From NCBI GenBank assembly GCA_947629395.1, contig CANRDQ010000007.1:1-40606 (forward strand): a DNA stretch of 40,606 bases, read 5' to 3'. The notes below the pieces were generated by a model. The model was not told the DNA's origin. It ran no database searches and worked only from the letters and a program-made list of their open reading frames with translations. Source of the stretch: an uncultured Bacilli bacterium (GTDB lineage: Bacteria; Bacillota_I; Bacilli_A; RF39; UBA660). The position numbers and the translations under genes were made by a program. This document shows, piece by piece, positions 17,522 through 25,840 of this stretch; the first letter of the stretch is position 1, and every line of letters starts with the position of its first letter.

Positions 17522-18043
17522 ATGTTATTTAAATCTAAAGAAAATTATAATGATAAGAAAAGTTTAATTATTTATTTTAGTAGAGCTGATGAAAACTACG
17601 GGGTAGGTTATATTGATAAAGGTAATACGGAGGTAATTGCAGAGTATATTAAAGAATTTACTGGAGCTGATATTTTTAAAGTAGAACCTTTAGTAGAATA
17701 TGCCAAAGATTATGATACATGCTTAGAAGAAGCCAAAGAAAGAAGCACTACACATAATGCTCCAATTAAGAATCCAGTTCCTGATATTTCAGATTATGAA
17801 GTCATATATATTGGCTCACCAGTTTATTGGGGTGGTATGCCAGAAGAATTATTTACAGCATTAAAAGGATTAGAGTACAGAGATAAAATAATAAGACCAT
17901 TTGTAACACATGAAGGAAGTGGTTTAGCCGCAATCCCAAGTCAATTAAAAGGTGTTTGTAAAGGAGCTTATGTTTTAGAAGGACTTTCTATTCGTGGATC
18001 ATCTGTAAATTGTGCCAAAGAAACTGTAGAAAAATGGATTTAA
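17522..18043 (+). CDS. Flavodoxin-like protein
   Basis: A 173-residue FMN-binding protein. It starts with LIIYFSRADENYG, then KGNTEVIAEYI for the phosphate loop, and IGSPVYWGGMPEELFTAL for the second FMN loop. This matches long-chain flavodoxin_4 family proteins, which often act as small quinone or electron-transfer proteins; the partner is unknown. RBS GAAAGGAAG at 17507-17515. Likely co-transcribed with the preceding gene. Confidence 0.88.
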   Translation: MLFKSKENYNDKKSLIIYFSRADENYGVGYIDKGNTEVIAEYIKEFTGADIFKVEPLVEYAKDYDTCLEEAKERSTTHNAPIKNPVPDISDYEVIYIGSPVYWGGMPEELFTALKGLEYRDKIIRPFVTHEGSGLAAIPSQLKGVCKGAYVLEGLSIRGSSVNCAKETVEKWI

Positions 18044-18066
18044 TATAAAAGTAATTCTATGTTTTA

Positions 18067-18075
18067 TGTTATAAT
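18067..18075 (+). promoter_or_regulatory. Extended -10 promoter
   Basis: TGtTATAAT, 34 bases before the ATG at 18109. Confidence 0.5.
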
Positions 18076-18108
18076 AAATATAGAGAATAAAAATAGAGGA
18101 GATTCAAT

Positions 18109-18609
18109 ATGGAACAGTTATTTGCGATAGGAACAGTTATTTTAATTACAATTGTAGTTAGTTTCTTATTTTCAATAAAAATCGGTGGAAAAACTACAGG
18201 ATTAAAAACAGAGGAAAGAAGTAAACATAAAGTGGAAGAAAAAGTAAAAATAGATAAAAAAGTTGAAGAAGAACAAAATAGAATGATAGTAAAAATAGAA
18301 GGAAAAGAATATAATGCAACTTTAGAAGAAAATGAAACAGTAAAAGAAATGTTAAGTTTATTTCCAATGGAACTTGAGATGAAAGAATTAAATGGAAATG
18401 AAAAATATTTTTATTTAGATAATACATTACCTACTAGTCCAATAGGAGTAAGGTATATAGAAGCAGGAGATATTATGTTATATGGTAATGACTGTATAGT
18501 AATATTTTATGATTCTTTTGAAACAAGTAATAAATACACTAAAATAGGACATATAGATAATTTACCTAATTTAGGTAATAAAAATGTATATGTAGAGTTC
18601 TATGAATAA
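18109..18609 (+). CDS. Membrane-anchored cyclophilin-like fold protein
   Basis: A 166-residue protein with one N-terminal membrane segment (about 5-24), a highly charged Lys/Glu linker (25-60) and a beta-rich domain (61-166). That domain matches the cyclophilin-like Cyclophil_like2 family: ATLEENETVKEMLSLFPMEL, GVRYIEAGDIMLYGND and the closing IGHIDN. These usually lack proven prolyl isomerase activity. The domain should face the cell exterior. RBS GAGGAG at 18096-18101. Confidence 0.8.
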   Translation: MEQLFAIGTVILITIVVSFLFSIKIGGKTTGLKTEERSKHKVEEKVKIDKKVEEEQNRMIVKIEGKEYNATLEENETVKEMLSLFPMELEMKELNGNEKYFYLDNTLPTSPIGVRYIEAGDIMLYGNDCIVIFYDSFETSNKYTKIGHIDNLPNLGNKNVYVEFYE

Positions 18610-18638
18610 AGTAAATCTATTAAAGGGTTTACTTTTTA
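18610..18638 (+). terminator. Intrinsic terminator after the cyclophilin-like gene
   Basis: AGTAAATC (18610-18617) pairs with GGTTTACT (18626-18633), 8-base loop, then TTTT. Confidence 0.65.
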
Positions 18639-18670
18639 ATAATATAATAAAATTGGTAGGAGATATAAAT

Positions 18671-18985
18671 ATGAAAATAATTACTATATGTGGAAGTTTA
18701 AGATTTCAAAAAGAAATGATGGAAATAAGTGAAAAATTAGAATTAGAAGGTAATTGTGTAATCACTCCAATTTATCCTGCTAGAGATAGTAAAGATGATT
18801 ATACTGAAGAAGAGTTTTTAATGTTTGATAAAATGCATAAAGAAAAAATAAATTTAGCTGATGCAATAGTCGTTGTTAATGTAGATGGTTATATTGGAAG
18901 TAGTACTAGTAATGAAATAGAGTATGCAAAAAAACTAAATAAAGAAGTTATTTATTATACAGATTTGATAAATGATAAAATATAA
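18671..18985 (+). CDS. Nucleoside 2-deoxyribosyltransferase-like protein
   Basis: A 104-residue alpha/beta protein. MKIITICGSLRFQKEMMEI at the start and LADAIVVVNVDGYIGSSTSNEIEYAKKL toward the end match the nucleoside 2-deoxyribosyltransferase-like fold, with the Glu of NEIEYA in the position of the catalytic glutamate. At this length it may hydrolyse or rearrange a nucleotide rather than transfer deoxyribose; the substrate is unknown. A longer reading frame opens at 18602, but TAGGAG at 18656-18661 selects the ATG at 18671. Confidence 0.75.
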   Translation: MKIITICGSLRFQKEMMEISEKLELEGNCVITPIYPARDSKDDYTEEEFLMFDKMHKEKINLADAIVVVNVDGYIGSSTSNEIEYAKKLNKEVIYYTDLINDKI

Positions 18986-19095
18986 AATTTGTAACTGTAA
19001 CAAAATTAATGTTTTATATGATATTTACTTAAAAAAACTGGAATAATATTATTTTTAATTTTTATTATAAAATTATAAAAAAATATATTAAAACA

Positions 19096-19125
19096 TTGTG
19101 ATAGCTAAGTTTTTTGTGCTATAAT
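19096..19125 (+). promoter_or_regulatory. Promoter of the Nudix-lysR transcript
   Basis: TTGTGA at 19096-19101, 18-base spacer, TATAAT at 19120-19125 preceded by TGC (extended -10). The upstream stretch 18986-19095 is AT-rich and shows nothing else recognisable. Confidence 0.6.
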
Positions 19126-19158
19126 AAGACTGTTTAATTAGTAGTATGAGGAGATATA

Positions 19159-19665
19159 GTGTATATGGGTGAAGAAAGAGATTTATATGATAAGAATTTA
19201 AAATTAACAGGACATACATATTTTAAAGGAGAAGAAATACCAAATAATTTTTACCCAATGGTAGTAATGATAGCTATTCAAAATTCTAAGGGACAATTTT
19301 TAATGCAAAAGAGGACCAAAGAAAAAGGTGGCGATTGGGGAGTAACAGGGGGACATCCAAAACATGGAGAAACACCAAAGGAAGGAATAATAACAGAAGT
19401 AAAAGAAGAACTTGGAGTTGATATAACTAATCAAGAGATGATTGAATTTGACAGAGGCTGTGATGGAGAAGATTGTTATATAATGTATTATACAAAAATG
19501 GATTTAGATATTAGTAATTTAGACATTCAACTTGATGAACTAACTGAGGTAAAATGGTTTAGTCAGGAAGATTTACAAAATATGGTGAAAAATGGAGAAT
19601 TAAATAAAAATCAGGTTGAGTTTTTTAATAAATGTGTTAATTTTTTAGAAAGTAAAGGGTTATAA
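19159..19665 (+). CDS. Nudix hydrolase
   Basis: A 168-residue Nudix protein. The N-terminus (ERDLYDKNLKLTGHTYFKGEEIP) resembles IPP-isomerase-like and dNTP-type Nudix enzymes. The Nudix box is at about residues 72-95: G-x5-E then TEVKEELGV, where the usual Arg before EV is Thr; the metal-binding EExG core is present as KEELG. The substrate is unknown. AGGAG at 19149-19153 is 5 bases from the GTG at 19159 and 11 from an ATG at 19165, so either start is possible. lysR begins one base after its stop. Confidence 0.88.
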   Translation: MYMGEERDLYDKNLKLTGHTYFKGEEIPNNFYPMVVMIAIQNSKGQFLMQKRTKEKGGDWGVTGGHPKHGETPKEGIITEVKEELGVDITNQEMIEFDRGCDGEDCYIMYYTKMDLDISNLDIQLDELTEVKWFSQEDLQNMVKNGELNKNQVEFFNKCVNFLESKGL

Positions 19666-19666
19666 A

Positions 19667-20552
19667 ATGGCTAATTTAAATTTATATAAAAGTTTTTATG
19701 ACGTGGTTAGATATGAAGGATTTACAAATGCTTCAAAAGCTATTAATATCTCCCAACCAGCATTAAGTTATTCTATTAAAATATTAGAACAAGAACTAAA
19801 TGTTGTTCTAATAGATAGAACTCGTGGTCAATTTAAAATAACAGAAGAAGGAAAAATTTTATATGCAAGTTTAATTACGGTATTTGAGAAAATAGATACT
19901 TTTGAAAAAAGTATCAAATATTCTAGTAATGAAGTTGGGGGGGGGAACTTTAAACATAGGTGTTCGTGGTAATGCTTGTGAAATATTTTTACCTAAAATT
20001 ATATATGAATTTCATTTGATGTACCCTAAAGTTATTATTAATATTGTGATGAAAACTTCAAATGAATTATATTCTATGTTTGATAATAATGAAATTGATT
20101 TTATAATTGAAGAGTTACCTTTAGAAAAAAGTAAATATAAGTTAGATTATATTAAATTGTCACATATGTATAATTGCTTTGTGACAAATAATAAGGAAAT
20201 TTGTAATAAGGTAAAAAGTTTAAAGGATTTAGAAAATTATCCTATTATATTACCAACTAAATCAAAAAGGAGACATGAACTTGAAAAAATATTATTGAGT
20301 AAAAATGTATGTCTTGAAAATACAATTTGTTTACCTAATTCACCGTTAACTATTTCATTAGTAAAGGAAGGAGTAGGAATTGGATATTTAATTAAGGGAA
20401 CTATAAGAGAAGAATTGAATTTAGGTAATTTATATGAAATTAACCTAGAAGAAAAATTTAATCAACTTGATTTTTGTTTAATCTATTCAAAAGAGAAACT
20501 AAATAGAAATTCTATTTCATTCATAAATATAGCAAAGAAATATGCTATATAA
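19667..20552 (+). pseudogene. LysR-family regulator, frameshifted in a G9 tract
   Basis: The first part (19667-19972) encodes the LysR winged helix: SFYDVVRYEGFTNASKAI, SQPALSYSIKILEQEL, DRTRGQFKITEEG. The effector domain (GGGTLNIGVRGN to 20552) is in another frame. The break falls in nine consecutive G (19937-19945). With eight G the frames join as EVGGGTLNIG, the normal LysR linker, giving a 294-residue regulator of standard length. As written, translation stops after 101 residues. It lies directly upstream of the cluster from 20634, in the same orientation. It could be a sequencing error, a mutation or a phase-variable switch. Confidence 0.88.
19937..19945 (+). repeat. Homopolymeric G9 tract inside lysR
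   Basis: Nine consecutive G in a very AT-rich window, at the junction of the two LysR domains. G8 restores the frame; G9 terminates. Such tracts are prone to slippage. Confidence 0.9.
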
Positions 20553-20571
20553 AAAATTTTTATAGGTTTAT

Positions 20572-20609
20572 AAAAAAGATGTATTTTATTTAATACATCT
20601 TTTTTGCTA
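20572..20609 (+). terminator. Strong terminator between lysR and the GHMP/methyltransferase cluster
   Basis: Perfect 14-bp stem AAAAAAGATGTATT / AATACATCTTTTTT (20572-20585 with 20592-20605), loop TTATTT. The next RBS (AAGGAGG, 20620-20626) is only 15 bases downstream, leaving no room for a promoter after the terminator, so cluster transcription may have to pass through it. Confidence 0.8.
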
Positions 20610-20633
20610 TATTTTAAAAAAGGAGGATTTTTG

Positions 20634-22325
20634 ATGAATAATTTTTCTAAATACAAATATGATTATATATTTAATAAATACAACGGAAATTTAAAAAAGA
20701 AGTTTAAGCTTATCAAAAAAGGAATAGTGGTAAATTATCCTTGTAGACTTGATGCAATGGCTATCAACCCGGCAGCAGTTTGTTCTAATGATTCAATGAT
20801 ATTTACACCTGGAGAAGTAGTTATTTCTACAAAAAAATTTATCATAGTAACAATAAAAGTAATAGAAGGTAAGGAACAGTTAATTATCTCAAAAAATACA
20901 AAAAGAAAGGTACTAGTTAAACATGCTTATTCTTTAATGAAGGATGTATTGAAATTTAAAGAATCTTTTTATATTGATGTAAATGATAATGGAATACCAA
21001 AGCATTGTGGATTTGGTTCAAGTAGCTCAACTATATCGGCAGTTGCAGCTAGTATAAATGAATTGTATGGTTGCCCAATTCCTAATGAAGATTTAATTAA
21101 ATATTTAGCCTCAAATCATGGTGAGGAAATAAATGATTCAGATGAGGATAATTTAAAAATGGTTCAATGTATAGGAGGAGGGGCTACTAATGGTTTAACT
21201 AAGTCAGGTATAGCAATTATAACTGGTAGAGCAACTTTAATTTCCAAAATGAACTATGAGGGGAAAATAATAATTGGTATTCCAAGAGATTTTGAAATTC
21301 AAGATGCTGACTACTTAATGGAAAAAGAGAAAGAAAACTTATATAAATTTAAAAAAACAGGGGAATTATATGCAGAAAAAATAGCTTATGAATTATTACA
21401 TAAAGCATTGCCTGGGTTAATTAATGGAAGTATTAGTGAATTATCAAAGGTTGTTTTTGATTATAGATTTAATATGGGAAGTATTGAGAATTGTTCTTTT
21501 GTATATGATAAAATGGTTGAGCAGTCAAAAAAAATAAGAAAGTTATATGAAAATGGTGAATGTGAGTTTTTATCTTTATCTTCAGTAGGTCCTGCATATT
21601 TTGCGATTGTTATTAATGATAATCAATTAGAAAAGTGTAAAAAAGTATTTCAATCCTTGAATATGGAAATTATGACAACAGAAGTGAACAATGATATGTA
21701 TTTTACTAGAAATATTAAATCAGATATTTTTTGGGATAAGGTTGAAACGAGAAATTTATTTCAAGAAATGAAAGTATCTGGATATGTAACAGATGAAATT
21801 GACCAATTAGGAATAAATTTAAAAGTATTAGATATTGGCTGTGGTGGTGGAAGGTATTCAAGGTATGCAAAAAATAAAGGTAATTTTGTAGTAGCACTTG
21901 ATAAATATTCTAATATGGCAAAATCTTTAGAAAAGGATAATATACCTTTTATACAAGGAGTTATTGATGAATTACCAATTAAGGACAATTCATTTGATGT
22001 TATATTGTCTATAGGTGTGATTCATAATGCAATTACTGTAGGTGAATTTGAAAAAGCAATATCTGAGATGTACAGGGTATTAAGAAATAATGGTAAGGTA
22101 ATCTTATCTGTATTTACAAATGATATTATTACAGATGATTTAACATTTGTAGGTAATTCAAAGTATGAAATAAATGGAAGACAACCTATGATTTTATTGT
22201 CAAAGGATAAAATTAATAACTTGTTAAAAAAATATAAATTCAACATTTTGAAAAAAGTTGATGAGCATATTACTGATGTAGGTTGTGGAAAGAGAAATGT
22301 ATACACCTTATTGCTCAAAAAATAA
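20634..22325 (+). CDS. GHMP kinase-like (beta-RFAP synthase-like) domain fused to a SAM methyltransferase
   Basis: A 563-residue two-domain protein. Residues about 1-350 show a GHMP fold: phosphate loop IPKHCGFGSSSSTISAVA (about 121-138), then CIGGGATNGLTKSGIAI and LSLSSVGPAYFAIV. The last two resemble beta-ribofuranosylaminobenzene-5'-phosphate synthase, a GHMP-family enzyme of methanopterin synthesis; a small-molecule kinase is equally possible. Residues about 385-563 are a class I methyltransferase: VLDIGCGGGRYSRYA, ALDKYSNMAKSL, FDVILSIGVIHNAI. AAGGAGG at 20620-20626 selects the ATG at 20634 rather than one at 20604. The next gene starts within its end. It is first in the cluster. Confidence 0.8.
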   Translation: MNNFSKYKYDYIFNKYNGNLKKKFKLIKKGIVVNYPCRLDAMAINPAAVCSNDSMIFTPGEVVISTKKFIIVTIKVIEGKEQLIISKNTKRKVLVKHAYSLMKDVLKFKESFYIDVNDNGIPKHCGFGSSSSTISAVAASINELYGCPIPNEDLIKYLASNHGEEINDSDEDNLKMVQCIGGGATNGLTKSGIAIITGRATLISKMNYEGKIIIGIPRDFEIQDADYLMEKEKENLYKFKKTGELYAEKIAYELLHKALPGLINGSISELSKVVFDYRFNMGSIENCSFVYDKMVEQSKKIRKLYENGECEFLSLSSVGPAYFAIVINDNQLEKCKKVFQSLNMEIMTTEVNNDMYFTRNIKSDIFWDKVETRNLFQEMKVSGYVTDEIDQLGINLKVLDIGCGGGRYSRYAKNKGNFVVALDKYSNMAKSLEKDNIPFIQGVIDELPIKDNSFDVILSIGVIHNAITVGEFEKAISEMYRVLRNNGKVILSVFTNDIITDDLTFVGNSKYEINGRQPMILLSKDKINNLLKKYKFNILKKVDEHITDVGCGKRNVYTLLLKK

Positions 22326-23352
22326 TTACGTTGAATCGAAAAGAAATTTTTTAGATGATTATAGCAATATAGAATCTAAAAAAGTAAATATGACTTTGTC
22401 AGGCAAGTTTTTAAGTGAATATCCAAATTTTGAAGTTGATTTTAATACATTTTGTTCATACCCATTAAAAAAAGAACAGTTTGATTTGATAGAAAAAATA
22501 AAATATAGAAATAAGATAACTACTGAAGTGTTGCTTGGACCTGGATCTAATGGATTATTACAAAATCTAGTAAAAGTCTATATAAAACCAGGGGATAATT
22601 TGGTTACTCCTTTTTATACTTTTAATCAAGCAGAATATGCAACAACGGCTTTGGGTGGAGTTACGAGAAGGGTAAAGTGTGATAAATATAAAATTAATTT
22701 TAATAATTTACGGAATTCTATAGATGATAATACCAAGATTGTGTATATATGTAATCCTAATAATCCAACTGGCATTTATCTATGTTCAAAAGAGTTAATA
22801 TCTTTTTCTAAAAGTATTAAACCAATCATAATAGTAGATGAGTCTGGTATCGAATTTACTAATAGAAAAAGTATTTTAGAATATAGTAATTTACCAGATA
22901 ATTTGATAGTTTTGAGAAGTTTTTCTAAAGCATATGGCTTAGCAAACTTACGTGTTGGATATATGGTATGTTCCCAAAAAGTAAAAGATAATTATATTAA
23001 AAAAAATACAACGAATGAAATCTCAGGATTATCTATTACGTTTGCCAAGCATATGATGGAAAATTACAGTTATGTCTTGAAAAATATAAAATTGATTAAT
23101 GAGGAAAAATGTAAGTTAATATCAGAATTAAAAAAATTAGATGTGGAAGTGATTAAATCAGACTCAAATACTATAATGTCAAAAACCACATTCAGCCAAA
23201 AAGTATTTGATGATTTACTTTTAAATGATGTATCAATAGTAACCATATTTGATGAATATAATAAAATTCATTTTAGAATAGCAGTACAAGATGAAAAGAC
23301 TAATAAAATATTTATTGAGAAATTAAAATATGTTTTAAGCATTAGGGGGTAA
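22297..23352 (+). CDS. PLP-dependent aminotransferase/decarboxylase, HisC/CobD-like
   Basis: A 351-residue fold-type I PLP enzyme. It has LLGPGSNGLLQNLV, CNPNNPTGIYL (the Asn binding PLP), IIVDESGIEF (Asp pairing with the pyridine nitrogen) and SFSKAYGLANLRVGY, whose Lys211 is the expected Schiff-base lysine. Size and motifs fit histidinol-phosphate aminotransferase and threonine-phosphate decarboxylase (CobD) relatives. Next to a GHMP kinase-like domain, a phosphorylated amino-acid substrate is conceivable (inference). It starts inside the preceding gene (ATG 22297, or GTG 22285) and has only a weak RBS, so it is translationally coupled. Confidence 0.85.
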   Translation: MYTPYCSKNNYVESKRNFLDDYSNIESKKVNMTLSGKFLSEYPNFEVDFNTFCSYPLKKEQFDLIEKIKYRNKITTEVLLGPGSNGLLQNLVKVYIKPGDNLVTPFYTFNQAEYATTALGGVTRRVKCDKYKINFNNLRNSIDDNTKIVYICNPNNPTGIYLCSKELISFSKSIKPIIIVDESGIEFTNRKSILEYSNLPDNLIVLRSFSKAYGLANLRVGYMVCSQKVKDNYIKKNTTNEISGLSITFAKHMMENYSYVLKNIKLINEEKCKLISELKKLDVEVIKSDSNTIMSKTTFSQKVFDDLLLNDVSIVTIFDEYNKIHFRIAVQDEKTNKIFIEKLKYVLSIRG

Positions 23353-23355
23353 TAT

Positions 23356-24513
23356 ATGAAAATTTCTTTAGCAACAAATTTTGATAATGATTTAATTGAT
23401 AAAATAAAAAAATATCCTGTATATGAATTATATGGAAAAATGAAAAATGATTTTATTGGTGGTGGAAGGCCTAATAATACTTTAAGTGATATTGAAAAAG
23501 AACAATTTGAAATTCATGTAAAAAAAGTTAGATTAGCAGGAATAAAATTTAATTATTTGCTAAACGGTAGTTGTTTATCAAATAGGGAACAAGATAATGA
23601 GTGGCAAGAAAAATTTAAAGCATTTTTAAAATATTTATCAAACGTTGGAGTAAATGCATTAACTGTTACTAATCCATTTATACTACAACTTATAAAAAAA
23701 TATTTTAAAGAAGAATTTACAGTGAGAATTTCCACTTTCGCATGTGTTGATTCATATGAAAAGGCAAAGTATTGGGAAGATATGGGTGCAGATTATATAT
23801 GTGTAGATTTTGTGAAAATAAACAGAGATTTTAAAGAATTAAAGTATATAGTAAATCATTTAAAAAAAGCAAAAATAGAGATTTTAGTTACTAACAGCTG
23901 TTTAAAAAATTGCCCTATGATATATACACATACCTCTAATTTATCTCATGCTTCTGGTGCAGAAAATAAAGGTAATTTATATGAGGATTGGGGACTGTTT
24001 TTTTGTCAAAAAAAAGAATTACAGTGTTTAGAAGAGTATATAAAGTCACCTTGGGTAAGACCAGAAGATTTAAAGTTTTATGAAGATATTGGTATAGAAC
24101 ATTTTAAAGTTACTGAAAGAGATTTTCCTACTAACGAGTTAGTAAAAAGAGTAAAAGCATATGCGGAAAGAAATTATGATGGTAATTTGCTTGATTTGAT
24201 TCAAGGTCATGGTGTAATAAAAGATACTTCATTAAAATTAGTAAAGAAGGCAGTTAACACAAGAAGTGAAATATATAATGAAATAAAAAGAGTGAGAGGA
24301 ATAGGGGTAAAAAGGGAATGTGAAAGGCACATATATATAGATAATAAAAAATTAGATAAATTTTTCAAATTTTTTGTTTTAGAAAAGTGCACAGGAAAAT
24401 GTGATAGTTGTAATTATTGTAAAGAAATAGCAAAAGTTTCTATAAAAAAGAATGATGAAGTAATAGACTATTTAATGGAATTGTATGAAAAATTTGATAA
24501 TATAAAAATATGA
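23356..24513 (+). CDS. U32-family protein with UbiU/UbiV-like cysteines
   Basis: A 385-residue TIM-barrel-like protein of the peptidase U32 superfamily: NYLLNGSCLSN, VNALTVTNPFILQLI, DMGADYICVDFVKIN, ILVTNSCLKNCPM. Many members are not proteases; UbiU/UbiV and RlhA are oxygen-independent hydroxylases with [4Fe-4S] clusters held by four central cysteines. Here C-x3-C near residues 181-185 and cysteines near 218 and 225 could form that set. A second group C-x3-C-x2-C-x2-C lies at about 344-356. An iron-sulfur hydroxylase acting on a pathway intermediate is my inference. RBS GGGGGT at 23344-23349, 3 bases after the PLP gene. Confidence 0.78.
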   Translation: MKISLATNFDNDLIDKIKKYPVYELYGKMKNDFIGGGRPNNTLSDIEKEQFEIHVKKVRLAGIKFNYLLNGSCLSNREQDNEWQEKFKAFLKYLSNVGVNALTVTNPFILQLIKKYFKEEFTVRISTFACVDSYEKAKYWEDMGADYICVDFVKINRDFKELKYIVNHLKKAKIEILVTNSCLKNCPMIYTHTSNLSHASGAENKGNLYEDWGLFFCQKKELQCLEEYIKSPWVRPEDLKFYEDIGIEHFKVTERDFPTNELVKRVKAYAERNYDGNLLDLIQGHGVIKDTSLKLVKKAVNTRSEIYNEIKRVRGIGVKRECERHIYIDNKKLDKFFKFFVLEKCTGKCDSCNYCKEIAKVSIKKNDEVIDYLMELYEKFDNIKI

Positions 24514-24526
24514 GAGTGGGAGTGAA

Positions 24527-25108
24527 ATGAAAATATTATTTTTAACAGGTCCACATGCAGTGGGAAAAAGTTATTTTATGAATTATATGGAAAACAGTAG
24601 TAATTTTTTTTAATTTGACACAGGTCCAGAAATGAGAAAATTGCACCAATTTTATTCACCTCAAAGTTCAATTAAGGATTGGGTTGATGGGTTAGAAACA
24701 AAATATGGACCATTTGTTACATGTGATATGTTATGTAAAGTTCTTGAATCATATGGTGGTAATATGGAAAATGTTATTGTTACAGGTTTTCGTCAGATAG
24801 AAGGAATACAGTATATGATTGAATATTTTAAGCCTGAAGATTATGAAATATTATTTATTGATGGTAATTTTGATTTATTAAAAAATAATTTTATATCTAG
24901 AGAAAATAAAAAAGTATCAGATGAGTGGTTTAAAGAATATTTATTGGAAGAGGAAGAGTGGGGATTAGCAAATTTGAGACAGTATGTATTATCAAATAAA
25001 GAACACTGTAGATATGTTAATAAAAAAAATAATGAAGAAATAATTTCTACTAATATTTTTAATAAAACAAAAAAACTGAAATTAATGAAGAATGGAGAAA
25101 AAATATGA
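24527..25108 (+). pseudogene. P-loop kinase-like ATPase interrupted by an in-frame TAA
   Basis: From ATG 24527 (upstream GTGGGAGTG region) the frame reads KILFLTGPHAVGKSYF, a Walker A motif, then meets TAA at 24611-24613 (codon 29) and continues in the same frame with FDTGPEMRKLHQFYS to 25108. Reading through gives 193 residues, including a switch-like FDTGPEMR and ENVIVTGFR in a Walker B-like position. It looks like a small-molecule or nucleotide kinase. Restart at ATG 24632 would lack the nucleotide-binding loop. The stop follows a T8 run. Its end overlaps the next gene by 4 bases. Confidence 0.8.
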
Positions 25109-25788
25109 TAGATTTTAATGCAATGGATTCAGAAAAAATAGAATTAATGGATGAATATTTTGATTCTCGTGTAGATGTATATGACATAATTCATCAACAG
25201 ACAGGAATATCTTGGGGAAAACAAATAAGAGATATTATATCCGAATATATTCCAAAAGAAAAATGTAAAATCCTTGATTTAGGATGTGGCACAGGTCTAG
25301 AATTAGAAGAAATTTTGAAAAAGAGTCCAAATTCGGAAATTGTGTGTGTAGATGTTTCTAAACAGATGTTAAATAGACTCATAGAAAAATATAAAAACTA
25401 TAATATTACTATAGTAAATGAAGATTTTTTTGAATTGAATTTAGAAAAAGAACAATTTGATTTTGTTATTTCTGTAATGGCATTACATCATTTTCTGAAA
25501 GAAGATAAGATAAAATTATATAAGAATATATCACAATGGTTAAAAAAAGATGGATTATTTATAAATAGTGATTTTATAATTGATGATAAAGAGTATTCAG
25601 ATAAAAAGATTAAAGAATATAAAGAAATAAAGAAAGAAAATCCTAATAAATTATTTCATTTTGATATACCATTTACAGAGAATATGGAAAGATTTGTTTT
25701 AAGTGAATCAGGTTTTTTAGATGTAAAAAAAGTTTATGAAAATAAAAAAACAAAAGTGTTATTATGTAAGAAGGGTAATAAAAAATAG
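25105..25788 (+). CDS. Class I SAM-dependent methyltransferase
   Basis: A 227-residue methyltransferase with motif I ILDLGCGTGLELEEIL (about 53-68), VCVDVSKQML (motif II) and FDFVISVMALHHF (motif IV region, about 113-125). The substrate is unknown. The ATG overlaps the preceding kinase gene by 4 bases. Within the cluster it would be the second methyltransferase, after the C-terminal domain of the 20634 gene. Confidence 0.88.
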   Translation: MIDFNAMDSEKIELMDEYFDSRVDVYDIIHQQTGISWGKQIRDIISEYIPKEKCKILDLGCGTGLELEEILKKSPNSEIVCVDVSKQMLNRLIEKYKNYNITIVNEDFFELNLEKEQFDFVISVMALHHFLKEDKIKLYKNISQWLKKDGLFINSDFIIDDKEYSDKKIKEYKEIKKENPNKLFHFDIPFTENMERFVLSESGFLDVKKVYENKKTKVLLCKKGNKK

Positions 25789-25808
25789 TATTAACCTTTC
25801 ATGTCATT

Positions 25809-25817
25809 TGATATAAT
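25809..25817 (+). promoter_or_regulatory. Extended -10 promoter for the dead GNAT gene
   Basis: TGaTATAAT, followed by GAGGAG and later the ATG at 25841. Confidence 0.45.
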
Positions 25818-25840
25818 GAGGAGTATAAATAGAAGATAAT

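Noticed and set aside
18194..18427. Minus-strand Leu/Phe-rich reading frame.
   Set aside because: Complement of a Lys/Glu-rich linker, which always yields Leu/Phe repeats.
18986..19095. Riboswitch or small RNA in the AT-rich gap before the Nudix gene.
   Set aside because: Only imperfect short repeats (GTAACTGTAAC) and no stable hairpin by eye.
22022..22318. Minus-strand 98-codon reading frame opposite the methyltransferase domain.
   Set aside because: Shadow of the coding strand; no start signal.
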